The notes below the pieces were generated by a model, which ran no database searches, was not told the DNA's origin, and was given only the letters and a program-made list of their open reading frames with translations. Position numbers and translations under genes: made by a program. From NCBI RefSeq assembly GCF_022539505.1, contig NC_061514.1, positions 220,185,837-220,249,836 of the forward strand: a stretch of DNA of 64,000 nucleotides, in the 5' to 3' direction. Source of the DNA: Lolium rigidum (lineage: Eukaryota; Streptophyta; Magnoliopsida; Poales; Poaceae). Below, piece after piece: positions 51,346-63,189 of this stretch; position 1 is the stretch's first letter, and every line of letters starts with the position of its first letter.

Positions 51346-54300
51346 ATGGCGGACGATAGAGCTGACCCGATTATGGCCAACTATGATCCGGAAGCTGAAG
51401 AACATATATTTGGCCTCATAAACGGCGATGTTCTTTATGTGCCGACCGATCAAGATGAAGAAGAGATCTCTTCTTATCTGAACCTTGACGGTGAAGATGA
51501 AGGCCGTCAGCAAGATGATGCCGAACAAACGTCGATAAACGACGATCTTCAATTGGAAGTAGCAACCACCTCCGGCGCCGAGGTATATATATACATTGAG
51601 CCTCTGGTGATACAAACTAACTGATTTAAATAAATATGTGTGTACTAACGCGCGCGACTCTCTTTCTTATTTTAGCCCTCGGCCGGATCGTCGAAACAAT
51701 CGAGTACGTCGTCAAAGCGTGGCGCAACCAAGAAGATGAAACAAGGAGAAACATGTACCATCGAGGTTGTCGACAGTGCAACCGGCAAGCCGCTGGAGCC
51801 CCACAAGAACGCCACCAAGTTTATCAACCAATGCGGAGCCGTTGTTAGAGAAAACGTCTCGATCACCGTGCAGGAGTGGAACAAGCCAAAGAAGGCACGT
51901 CTTGGTTTCACTTTTGTCGAGAAGAGAACAAAAAAAGATTGCTTGAAAAAGCTTATGGATCATTTCGTTCTACCTCCGGAATACAAGAAATTCGATGAGG
52001 AGGGTAACAAGATTGAGGAAAACAAGGAGAGGAGGAAGCTGGTCAAATAGTTCGCTCTTCATAAGATGGCCGACGCATTCCGGAAATTCAAGCAAAATCT
52101 AGCCCGTGACTATGTCAACAAGAACAAGACTCCGGATTACAAAGGACAGTATGAGAAACTGAAACATGATTGGCCAGAATTTGTGAAGCAAAAGAAATCG
52201 GAGCAGTTCATTGAAATATCGAAAAAAATAAGGAAAATGTGGCTAAGAAGGAGTACAATCATATTATGGGGCCAGGAGGGTATCGCCTTTGGGAGCCTAG
52301 GTGGGAGAAGATGGAGAACGAGCTGAGGGCGCGAGGAATCCGTCCAGGTACGGAGGGATGGGACCCAAGGGCCAAAAGCTGGTGGTACGGGCATGGGGGA
52401 ACGCTACACCCGGAGACAGGGGAGTGTGTTCACCGGAACAAAACGTTTACACCCACCAAAGCCCTTATTGACGCAATGAGGGATGCTCAAGAGGGGAAGA
52501 TCAAGTTCAACAGAGAGAACGACGCGCTGACAAAAGCCCTCGGGAATCCTGAACACGGAGGACGTGTACGAGGCATGGGGCATGTTCCGTTGAAAATAGG
52601 GTTCTCCCAGAAAGATGACCCGTACGGTTACAGAAGTCGTAAGAGAAAGATGGATCGGGATGCAGATGTTGTGGCACGGTTGGCATCGGAATTCAATGAG
52701 ATGAAGAAAACCGTGAATATACTAGTACAAGAAAGATCGGCAGCTGGGACGCATGAAGATCATCCAGTGGATCTCGGAAGCCAGCAGCGGAGAAGCAGCG
52801 TGGCTTCCACGGAGGCCCCGCCGGCTAGTGCACATGCACCGACTTTCGAGATTACTGCACCGGAGCCTCCGGCGATCGAAATTACTGCACCGGAGCCTCC
52901 TCGCTACCCCGTGGACGATGTAAAGGAGATGAAAGAATGTCATCTGTATTATCCAATTGGGAACATGTCCATGAAAGTAGCCATCGGCAGTGCTTTACCA
53001 TGTAAACCTGGAGCACTCCACCACAACAAGCCCATTCAAGATGGCTATGCTCGTGTCACGGTGGAGGACATAGTCCCAGGGTTTGAGGACCTAGAGATTG
53101 ACATTGCTACACCTGAAGGGGAGAGAAGACTTGCAGATGTCAAGCGCCATTTCATTCTATGGCAAAAGAAGTTTATCAAGTTTCCAGGCGAGGCACCAAG
53201 GCAAACAAGTCCACCACCCTACGGTGGTGGTGGCGGCGGTGGTGGTGGTGGTGGTGCTTCACCTACACCTCCTTCACGCGAGCCGACGCCGCCCCCCAAT
53301 TCACCTCCGGCGGGTAAGCAGCCGCCGCCCCCGGTCCGCCCCGGCGGGTAAGCGCACGCCGCCCCCAATCCACCTCCGGCGAAGAAGCGAAGCAGTCCTG
53401 GACTATCAACCCGGACCCTTATGTACCTAAGACCACAAAGGTACCGGAGCCATCACTGAAGCCTCTCCCCACAAGGCCTTGGGAACGTAGTGCCGAGGAA
53501 GTCAACGCGGCCGCGACTGCTGATTATGAGAAATGGAAGGCGGACTGCAGGAAGAAAAGAGAGCCCGAGCCCAAGCCAGTATTTTCTGATGAGCAAAAGA
53601 AGTGGGCTAAGTCATTTTTGAGCACACCGTCCCAAGCCGCGAAGAATCCGCCTGACGACTATGCACGTGAACTTCGTAGGCAGGCACTCATGTTGAAGGA
53701 GAAGAAAGAGCGGGCGGAGAAGCAGGAGAAGAAAGCCTTGGAGGAGGCCGAGAAAGAATTAGCAAGTAAAAAAGCGGGAAACGAGTTGCCCAGCTCGGGG
53801 AACAAAGTAAACAATCGATTGCCCCGCTCATAGTGAAAGCCGCCGGTCCGGATGCCCCCGATATCATAGCAGCTGCGGCAGCACAGGGATTGACCGTAAC
53901 GAGTGCCGGAGAACAAGCGGCCAACTTAGGTATGACTCTTCGTGCGGTGTTAGGCCTTGAGGAGGCGCCAATGAGTAAACCGAGTAATTACATATGTGCG
54001 GAATGGGCCCCTCGTCGAGCCTGCGCAGAAGAGGATCTACCTCAACAAATGAAAAATCTGCTAAATTGGTACAAGGGTTACATAAAAAATAAAAACGCCA
54101 AAGAATATATTTATGCGGAAGTTAGACATCAGCATCACTTCAAACATTACTATGTAACAATTCATCTGAGTGAATTGTTCCAGCTTCTCAATCTGCGCGA
54201 GCTCGACAAATCTATCATCAGTTGCTACATTCTGTAAGTGATTTATTTCTACCCCATCTCGTTCATTGCCTGCACTATATATATGTCCTAACTATATTGT

Positions 54301-54531
54301 TATGTACTCTATAATGCAGAATGAAGATCAAGGAATGCGGAGTAAGGAACATCCATGATGTTGGGTTCATTGACCCACACATCGTTAATGGATATGTGTT
54401 AAAACATCACACAGCCGACGTGGAGGAAGACCTGTGGCGGTTTCTTGATAAGCAGGAACTCAAAAGTGATATTCTATTTCCTTACCATTTTGGGTGAGTG
54501 TTTCTGTCTTGAGCACATTCTCTTTTGTTTA

Positions 54532-56129
54532 TGATACGTCTCCGACATATCGATAATTTCTTATGTTCCATGCCACATTATTGATGATATCTACATGTTT
54601 TATGCACACTTTATGTCATATTCGTGCATTTTCTGGAACTAACCTATTAACAAGATGCCGAAGAGCCGATTCTTTGTTTTTCGCTGTTTTTGGTTTCGAA
54701 ATCCTAGTAACGAAATATTCTCGGAATTGGACGAAATCAACGCCCGGGGTTCTATTTTGCCACGAAGCTTCCGGAAGACCGAAGAGGAGTCGAAGTGGGG
54801 CCACGAGGCGCCGCCACCATAGGGCGGCGCGGCCCGGCCCCGGCCGCGCCGACCTATGGCGTGGGGCCCTCGTGTGGCCCCCCACGTTGCCCTTCCGCCT
54901 ACTTAAAGCCTCCGTCGCGAAACCCCCGATGCCGAGAGCCACGATACGGAAAACCTCACACGAGACGCCGCCGCCGCCAATCCCATCTCGGGGGATTCTG
55001 GAGATCTCCTCCGGCACCCTGCCGGAGAGGGGATTCATCTCCCGGAGGACTCTTCACCGCCATGGTCGCCTCCGGAGTGATGAGTGAGTAGTTCACCCCT
55101 GGACTATGGGTCCATAGCAGTAGCTAGATGGTTGTCTTCTCCTCATTGTGCTTCATTGTTGGATCTTGTGAGCTGCCTAACATGATCAAGATCATCTATC
55201 TGTAATGCTATATGTTGTGTTTGTCGGGATCCGATGGATAGAGAATACCATGTTATGTTAATTATCAAGTTATTACCTATGTGTTGTTTATGATCTTGCA
55301 TGCTCTCCGTTATTAGTAGAGGCTCGGCCAAGTTTTTGCTCTTAACTCCAAGAGGGAGTATTTATGCTCGATAGTGGGTTCATGCCTCCATTGATATCTG
55401 GGACGATGGATGGAAAGTTCTAAGGTTGTGGAGTGTTGTTGCCACTAGGGATAAAACATTGATGCTATGTCCAAGGATGTAGTTGTTGATTACATTACGC
55501 ACCATACTTAATGCAATTGTCCGTTGTTTTACAACTTAATACCGGAAGGGGTTCGGATGATAACCTCGAAGGTGGACTTTTTAGGCATAGATGCGGTTGG
55601 ATGGCGGTCTATGTACTTTGTCGTAATGCCCAATTAAATCTCACTATATTTATCATGACATGTATGTGCATTGTTATGCCCTCTCTATTTGTCAATTGCC
55701 CGACCGTAATTTGTTCACCCAACATGCTTTTATCTTATTGGAGAGACACCTTCAGTGAACTGTGGACCCCGTTCCATTCTTTTATACCGAAATACAAATC
55801 TGCATGCAATACTTGTTTTATCGTTTTCTTGCAAACAATCATCTTCCACACAATGCGGTTAATCCTTTGTTACAGCAAGCCGGTGAGATTGACAACCTCA
55901 CTCGTTTCGTTGGGGCAAAGTACTTTGGTTGTGTTGTGTAGGTTCCACGTTGGCGCCGGAATCTCTGGTGTTGCGCCGCACTACATCCCGCCGCCATCAA
56001 CCTTCAACGTGCTTCTTGGCTCCTCCAGGTTGGATAAACCTTGGTTTCTTTCTGAGGGAAAACTTGCTGCTGTGCGCATCATACCTTCCTCTTGGGGTTC
56101 CCAACGAACGTGTGAGTTACAGGCCATCA
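54532..56129 (+). repeat. 5' LTR of the nested LARD-like element (1598 bp)
   Basis: It starts TGATACGTCTCCGACATATC and ends TTACAGGCCATCA. It is directly preceded by GTTTA. Confidence 0.95.
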
Positions 56130-56364
56130 AGCTCTTTTTCTTGCGCCGTTGCCGGGGAGATCAAGACACGCTGCAAGGGGAGTCTCCACTTCCCAATCTC
56201 TTTACTTTGTTTTTGTCTTGCTTTATTTTATTTACTACTTTGTTTGCTGCATTATATCAAAACACAAAAAAATTAGTTGCTAGCTTTACTTTATTTACTA
56301 TCTTGTTTGCTATATCAAAAATACAAAAAATTTAGTTACTTGCATTTACTTTACTTGATTCATC

Positions 56365-57011
56365 ATGTTTCCTTTTAATTTTACCACAAAAGACATAGCG
56401 GTAGGACGCGGGTCTATAGTTGGGAGAAACAATATAGAAGAATTTTTCAATCATGTTAGTACCGTTGAAGATTTTGAAGATAGACACTTGGTAGAACTTG
56501 CTCCTACTTATGAAATTGCTCGCTGTCTGCTCTAGTTCGCATGTTGGAAACTAAATTTGTTAATCTCAATCCTATAATCCAACACATGTTTCTTACACTC
56601 GGTGATATGGAAGAGGGGGAAAAGAAAGATTTTGTTTTAGAAACCCTTCTTAGAGAATTTGGTGGTCTAGCAAGAGAGGCTAGAAAGGTCTTTGCTAAAT
56701 TTAATATGCTTGGTTCTCATACTAATTTTGTTGGTCTCCTTGAAAAAATGGACATGGATAGAATAAGATACACTAATAATACTAATGATGGTGGGGAGAT
56801 CAAAGCACCAATACCATGTAAACTCCTAGATATGAATGATGCACTAGAAAATAACTATGCTTGGCTTGTTCCTGAAAATTTGTTCGATGAGAGTAGCAAG
56901 CCCAAGACTAATGAAAAGGGAGACGCTGAAACTTATGTATCCAATATACTATGCATGGTTGAGAAAACTCCAAACCCCGCTGTAGATGCACCACCCTTTG
57001 ATAACACTTGA
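56365..57011 (+). pseudogene. Gag-like ORF of the nested LARD-like element
   Basis: It starts MFPFNFTTKDIAVGRGSIVG at 56365 and is open to a TAG near 56535. A two-base insertion there (CTCT) shifts the frame, and reading continues from MLETKFVNLNPII at 56541 to TGA at 57011. About 215 residues in all, mostly helical and charged, with EARKVFAKFNMLGS and IPCKLLDMNDALE conserved in the copy at 29505-29920. I recognise no domain. Its position after the primer site suggests a gag-related protein. Confidence 0.6.
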
Positions 57012-59600
57012 GATACACTTTCTACGCCTAGCTGAAAGGCGTTAAAGAAAAGCGCTTATGGGAGACAACCCATGTTTTTACTACAGTATTTTTGTTTTAT
57101 ATTTGAGTCTTGGAAGTTGTTTACTACTGTAGCAACCTCTCCTTATCTTAGTTTTGAGTTTTGTTGTGCCAAGTAAAGTCTTTGATAGTAAAGTAAATAC
57201 TAGATTTGGATTACTGCGCAGAAACAGATTTCATTGCTGTCACGAATCTGGGTCTAATTCTCTGTAGGTAACTCAGAAAATTAAGCCAATTTACGTGAGT
57301 GATCATCAGATATGTACGCAACTTTCATTCAATTTGGGAATTTTCATTTGAGCAAGTCTGGTGCCTCAATTAAATCCATCTTTACGGACTGTTCTGTTTT
57401 GACAGATTCTGCCTTTTATTTCGCATTGCCTCTTTTGCTATGTTGGATGAATTTCTTTGATCCATTAATGTCCAGTAGCTTTATGCAATGTCCAGAAATG
57501 TTAAGAATGATTGTGTCACCTCTGAACATGTTAATTTTTATTGTGCACTAATCCTCTAATGAGTTGTTTCGAGTTTGGTGTGGAGGAAGTTTTCAAGGAT
57601 CAAGAGAGGAGTATGATACAATATGATCAAGGAGAGTGAAAGCTCTAAGCTTGGGGATGCCCCGGTGGTTCACCCCTGCATATTTTAAGAAGACTCAAGC
57701 GTCTAAGCTTGGGGATGCCCAAGGCATCCCCTTCTTCATCGACAACATTATCGGGTTCCTCCCCCGAAACTATATTTTTATTCCGTCACATCTTATGCAC
57801 TTTGCTTGGAGCGTCGGTTTGTTTTTGTTTTTTGTTTTGTTTGAATAAAATGGATCCTAGCATTCACTTTGTGGGAGAGAGACACGCTCCGCTGTAGCAT
57901 ATGGACAAGTATGTCCTTAGGCTCTACTCATAGTATTCATGGCGAAGTTTCTTCTTCGTTAAATTGTTATATGGTTGGAATTGGAAAATGCTACATGTAG
58001 TAACTCTAAAATGTCTTGGATAATTTGATACTTGGCAATTGTTGTGCTCATGTTTAAGCTCTTGCATCATATACTTTGCACCCATTAATGAAGAAACACT
58101 TAGAGCTTGCTAATTTGGTTTGCATATTTGGTCTCTCTAAAGTCTAGATAACATCTAGTATTGAGTTTTGAACAACAAGGAAGACGGTGTAGAGTCTTAT
58201 AATGTTTACAATATGTCTTTTATGTGAGTTTTGCTGCACCGTTCATCCTTGTGTTTGTTTCAAATAACCTTACTAGCCTAAACCTTGTATCGAGAGGGAA
58301 TACTTCTCATGCATCCAAAATCCTTGAGCCAACCACTATGCCATTTGTGTCCACCATACCTACCTACTACATGGTATTTATCCGCCATTCCAAAGTAAAT
58401 TGCTTGAGTGCTACCTTTAAAATTCCATCATTCACCTTTGCAATATATAGCTCATGGGACAAATAGCTTAAAAACTATTGTGGTATTGAATATGTACTTA
58501 TGCACTTTACCTCTTATTAAGTTGCTTGTTGTGCGATAACCATGTTTCTACGGACGCCATCAACTATTCTTTGTTGAATATCATGTGAGTTGCTATGCAT
58601 GTCCATCTTGTCTGAAGTAAGAGAGATCTACCACCTTTATGGTTGGAGCATGCATATTGTTAGAGAAGAACATTGGGCCGCTAACTAAAGCCATGATTCA
58701 TGGTGGAAGTTTCAGTTTTGGACATATATCCTCAATCTCATATGAGAATAATAATTGTTGCCACATGCTTATGCATTAAAGAGGAGTCCATTATATGTTG
58801 TCCATGTTGTCCCGGTATGGATGTCTAAGTTGAGAATAATCAAAAGCGAGAAATCCAAAATGCGAGCTTTCTCCTTAAACCTTTGTACAGGCGGCATGGA
58901 GGTACCCCTTTGTGACACTTGGTTAAAACATGTGTATTGCGATGATCCGGTAGTCCAAGCTAATTAGGACAAGGTGCGGGCACTATTAGTATACTATGCA
59001 TGAGGCTTGCAACTTGTAAGATATAATTTTCATAACTCATATGCTTTATTACTACCGTTGACAAAATTGTTTCATGTTTTCAAAATAAAAGCTCTAGCAC
59101 AAATATAGCAATCTATGCTTTCCTCTTTGAAGGACCATTCTTTTTTACTTTTATGTTGAGTCAGTTCACCTATCTCTCACCATCTCAAGAAGCAAACACT
59201 TGTGTGAACTGTGCATTGATTCCTACATACTTGCATATTGCACTTGTTATATTACTCTATGTTGACAATTATCCATGAGATATACATGTTACAAGTTGAA
59301 AGCAACCGCTGAAACTTAATCTTCCTTTGTGTTGCTTCAATACCTTTACTTTGATTTATTGCTTTATGAGTTAACTCTTATGCAAGACTTATTGATGCTT
59401 GTCTTGAAGTACTATTCATGAAAAGTCTTTGCTTTATGATTCACTTGTTTACTCATGTCATTACCATTGTTTTGATCGCTGCATTCATTACATATGTTTA
59501 CAAATAGTATGATCAAGGTTATGTTGGCATGTCACTTCAGAAATTATCTTTGTTATCGTTTTACCTCGCTCGGGACGAGCAGAACTAAGCTTGGGGATGC
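57012..59600. other. Non-coding internal region with central polypurine copies
   Basis: No ORF is supported. AAGCTTGGGGATGC occurs at 57647-57660 and 57705-57718, and a third copy at 59587-59600 abuts the LTR. Confidence 0.65.
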
Positions 59601-61196
59601 TGATACGTCTCCGACGTATCGATAATTTCTTATGTTCCATGCCACATTATTGATGATATCTACATGTTTTATGCACACTTTATGTCATATTCGTGCATTT
59701 TCCGGAACTAACCTATTAACAAGATGCCGAAGAGCCGCTTCGTTGTTTTCTGCTGTTTTTGGTTTCGAAATCCTAGTAACGAAATATTCTCGGAATTGGA
59801 CGAAATCAACGCCCAGGGTCCTATTTTGCCACGAAGCTTCCAGAAGACCGAAGAGGAGTCGAAGTGGGGCCACGAGGCGCCGCCACCATAGGTCGGCGCG
59901 GCCAAGGCCCTGGCCGCGCCGCCCTATGGCGTGGGGCCCTCGTGTGGCCCCCCACGTTGCCCTTCCGCCTACTTAAAGCCTCCATCGCGAAACCCCCAGT
60001 ACCGAGAGCCACGATACGGAAAACCTTACAGAGACGCCGCCGCCGCCAATCCCATCTCGGGGGATTCGGAGATCTCCTCCGGCACCCTGCCGGAGAGGGG
60101 ATTCATCTCCCGGAGGACTCTTCACCGCCATGGTCGCCTCCGGAGTGATGAGTGAGTAGTTCACCCCTGGACTATGGGTCCATAGCAGTAGCTAGATGGT
60201 TGTCTTCTCCTCATTGTGCTTCATTGTTGGATCTTGTGAGCTGCCTAACATGATCAAGATCATCTATCCGTAATGCTATATGTTGTGTTTGTCGGGATCC
60301 GATGGATAGAGAATACCATGTTATGTTAATTATCAAGTTATTACCTATGTGTTGTTTATGATCTTGCATGCTCTCCGTTATTAGTAGAGGCTCTGGCCAA
60401 GTTTTTGCTCTTAACTCCAAGAGGGAGTATTTATGCTCAATAGTGGGTTCATGCCTCCATTGATATCTGGGACAGTGACAGAAAGTTCTAAGGTTGTGGA
60501 GTGTTGTTGCCACTAGGGATAAAACATTGATGCTATGTCCAAGGATGTAGTTGTTGATTACATTACGCACCATACTTAATGCAATTGTCTGTTGTTTTAC
60601 AACTTAATACTGGAAGGGGTTCGGATGATAACCTGAAGGTGGACTTTTTAGGCATAGATGCAGTTGGATGGCGGTCTATGTACTTTGTCGTAATGCCCAA
60701 TTAAATCTCACTATATTTATCATGACATGTATGTGCATTGTTATGCCCTCTCTATTTGTCAATTGCCCGACTGTAATTTGTTCACCCAACATGCTTTTAT
60801 CTTATGGGAGAGACACCTCTATTGAACTCGTGGACCCCGGTCCATTCTTTTATACCGAAATACAAATCTGCTGCAATACTTGTTTTATCGTTTTCCTGCA
60901 AACAATCATCTTCCACACAATACGGTTAATCCTTTGTTACAACAAGCCGGTGAGATTGACAACCTCACTGTTTTCGTTGGGGCAAAGTACTTTGGTTGTG
61001 TTGTGCAGGTTCCACGTTGGCGCCGGAATCTCTGGTGTTGCGCCGCACTACATCCCGCCGCCATCAACCTTCAACGTGCTTCTTGGCTCCTCCTGGTTCG
61101 ATAAACCTTGGTTTCTTTCTGAGGGAAAACTTGCTGCTGTGCGCATCATACCTTCCTCTTGGGGTTCCCAATGAACGTGTGAGTTACACGCCATCA
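59601..61196 (+). repeat. 3' LTR of the nested LARD-like element (1596 bp)
   Basis: It starts TGATACGTCTCCGACGTATC after the polypurine tract and ends TTACACGCCATCA, followed by GTTTA. Confidence 0.95.
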
Positions 61197-61808
61197 GTTT
61201 ACTCCATGCATGGTATGTGGCTAATCGATGAGTTATGCATGACTGTGCATGTATCGTGTCCGCAGGTTCCACTGGATTCTGCTAGTAATTAAATTTCACG
61301 ACTCCACGGTAATCGTCCACGACTCTCTGAATATGGATTCAAAGCTTTGGACCGACATGAGAAAAATGATGCAGAAGTAATTATTTTTATTCATTTGCGC
61401 TCTATATCGATCGGCCTATTTCGTTCATTTCCTAATATCAAGTAACTAATAACTCTCTTGTTCATATAATTTTCTTTGCGTCGTAGGGTTTGGAGACGGT
61501 TCGTAGATGCCAAGGTCGGTGAGTTCAAAAAAGAGCTACATTTTATGCGGTCAAAGAGTGGGACTGGGGATATTCAGCCACCGGGGACCAATATATGTGG
61601 ATACTATGTTTGTGAGATGATCCGGAGATACACCTCTGAGCGGGTTCCGAGTGACAACAATATCAAGAGGAATAACCTCCGGATGATGCTTACTCCGGAA
61701 GCTCGCTTCCGACCACTTCAAGAGGAACTAGCTGGATGGTTCGTGAGGGAAGTCGTCGATCCTAAAGGAGAACACTATGTAGAGGACGTAGAACTTCATA
61801 TGCACTAA

Positions 61809-62063
61809 ATTATGTATGGAAACTTGTTCAAAATTGTATATGCTGGTCATCCGATATTGAATATATATTGTATATTCCTCTTGAATTCTCTTTGGTTCTA
61901 ATTTCAAATTTGTTTGAAATTGTACATTCATATGCATGTATGTAGTACCGTAGAATATGTGAAACTCCTTCAAAATTAAAATAAAACACAAAAGAAATAA
62001 AACAATACAAATTAAAAAGAAACCAGGTTTAGGGGGGGGGCTAAAACCCTAAACCTGCGGCGG
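61809..62063. other. 3' UTR-like AT-rich sequence of CACTA B gene 2
   Basis: AT-rich sequence after the gene 2 stop, ending in a run of G and CTAAAACCCTAAACC before the right subterminal palindromes. No ORF is supported. Confidence 0.5.
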
Positions 62064-62254
62064 CCTTTAGTCGCGGTTGGCCAGGAGAACCGCGACTAAA
62101 GGTCCTCCGCCCCGACGGTCGCCTGGCGCCCACGTGGACGGGCCTTTAGTCGCGGTTCGTAAGCAACCATGACTAAAGGGGGGGGGGGGTTTAGTCGCGC
62201 TTAGTTGGTCGCGGTTGCGCAACCGCGACTAATGGCAGTTGCGAACCGCGGTTC
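62064..62254. repeat. Right subterminal palindromes of CACTA B, terminus missing
   Basis: TTTAGTCGCGGTT inverted repeats at about 62065-62102, 62143-62178 and 62191-62230 mirror the left end. After AATGGCAGTTGCGAACCGCG the expected inverted copy of the CACTGGTAGAAAAAGAGG end is absent and flank sequence begins. Confidence 0.8.
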
Positions 62255-63189
62255 AAAATATAATGATCGATTTTCTAGTACTTTACTACTTTATTAGGGC
62301 ACCAACCTGGCAAAATAAAGGTGTGTTCTTTGTGTGTAAAGTCTACCAAAACAAGGTACACATAGCACACTACCACAAATTCAATATCGCAAGTAGTAGA
62401 CCTTTTTTCACGGTGGCCATCTTGTAGGCTTGAGGATTTGAATCGATTTTCTGCTATATATGGTTCTATTTTTGAGGTTGGGACGATTAAACTCAACTAC
62501 CATAATTTTGATATAATAAGTAGTATATCTATTTTAGGGCTTCTTTGATTCATATGAATAGTGTAGGCATTATGTAGGATATAGATCATATGCGGTTTAT
62601 TCCTACACTACTTGTTTGATTTGTAGGAACATATTCTTTATGAATCTTGTAGTGCAATCCTACAGTAAAAGAACATGAGGTCCTACCTCATGGAAAAATT
62701 CCTTTGGCACAATCAAAGAGAACTCATCTTCCTATAGGATTCAACTTGGCATGACATACTATTCCTATCTTTTCGCATTCCCTATCCTATGAATCAAATG
62801 AGCCTATGGTGGCCATGCATCTCGTAGGTTTGAGGATTTATGTTGGTTTGCAACTAAACATGGATCTATTTTTGAGCTTGGGATGATTTAACTCAATTGT
62901 GTACTATGGGATTTATGTCGATTGGTAGCTATATATGGATTTAGTTTTGAGCTTGGGTCAATTTAACTCAAGTGTAAATTGTATGTAATTTAACTAGACA
63001 TGTCATAAAGTCTAGCAGAAAATATTTGTATGTGCCCTATAAATGTGGATACAATATAAAATTTCCATCCTTTTGTGAAGCGACAGCCAAAACAAAGGTG
63101 GAAATTAAGTTTCACATTTTCAATTTTTACACGCAGTAGACTTTTCTAAAGATAGGCCAATTATGTGGTATGGCAGATTTTCTTGAATT
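62255..63189 (+). repeat. 935-bp direct repeat, right copy (continuous, empty-site form)
   Basis: It matches 35158-36092 over its whole length with 14 substitutions and no indels. Here TTCTTGAATT is followed directly by GTAGTCATATT, so the CACTA B insertion point is uninterrupted. A copy of the 269-bp MITE lies at 62537-62805. Confidence 0.95.
62537..62805. mobile_element. MITE inside the 935-bp repeat, right copy
   Basis: It is the same element as at 35440-35708, duplicated with its surroundings rather than separately inserted. Confidence 0.6.

Larger units (their letters stand above)
54532..61196 (+). mobile_element. LARD-like LTR retroelement nested in a CACTA B intron, 6,665 bp
   Basis: 5' LTR 54532-56129, 3' LTR 59601-61196, internal 56130-59600, with target duplication GTTTA at 54527-54531 and 61197-61201. 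Primer site TTGCGCCGTTGCCGGGGA (56141-56158) differs by one base from the complement of plant tRNA-Asp. Polypurine tract AAGCTTGGGGATGC (59587-59600) precedes the 3' LTR. The internal region has only a gag-like ORF and long non-coding sequence, so it is non-autonomous. The LTRs differ at roughly 45-55 positions by eye (about 3 percent). Confidence 0.95.
51346..61808 (+). pseudogene. CACTA B gene 2: Transposase_24 plus complete Ulp1/C48 triad; split by LTR element
   Basis: Exons: 51346-51582 (acidic, MADDRADPIMANYDP), 51676-54233, 54320-54493, 61266-61376 and 61488-61808. Exon 2 carries the plant Ptta/En-Spm Transposase_24 region (NQCGAVVRENVSITVQEWNK; GNPEHGGRVRGMG), a DVKEMKECHLYYPIGNMSMK segment (DUF8039-like), a Gly/Pro-rich linker and a coiled Lys/Glu stretch. 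The last exons give an Ulp1-type cysteine protease with His (GFHWILLVI), Asp (VIVHDSLN), Gln and Cys (QPPGTNICGYYVCE), all in frame across splice sites. Damage: TAG at 52048 (LVK*FALHK, probably from CAG), loss of one A in the run at 52219-52225, and indels near 53350-53830. The LARD-like element lies in intron 3. Proteases of this type cleave SUMO-like tags; the role in transposons is unknown. Confidence 0.85.
36093..62254 (+). mobile_element. CACTA B, nested CACTA transposon with right terminus lost
   Basis: The left end CACTGGTAGAAAAAGAGGCT at 36093 resembles CACTA A (both continue GGCTTCCGT). Both ends carry TTTAGTCGCGG palindromes. It contains a nearly full-length TNP2-type transposase, the accessory ORF on the minus strand, and a second gene with an Ulp1 end. 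Removing the two nested LTR elements (7,820 and 6,665 bp) and their duplications leaves about 11.7 kb. The right side breaks off at GCGAACCGCGGTTC without the terminal CACTNG motif and joins directly to the second copy of the left flank, so the last few dozen bases appear deleted. Confidence 0.88.

Noticed and set aside
54532..61196. Assigning a named family such as Sabrina to the LARD-like element
   Set aside because: The LTR start is familiar from cereal genomes, but I cannot confirm the family name from memory alone.
36093..62254. Reading CACTA B as two separate CACTA elements
   Set aside because: Internal palindromes at 40905 and 49940 lack CACTA termini and duplications. Gene order and total length after removing nested elements fit one element.
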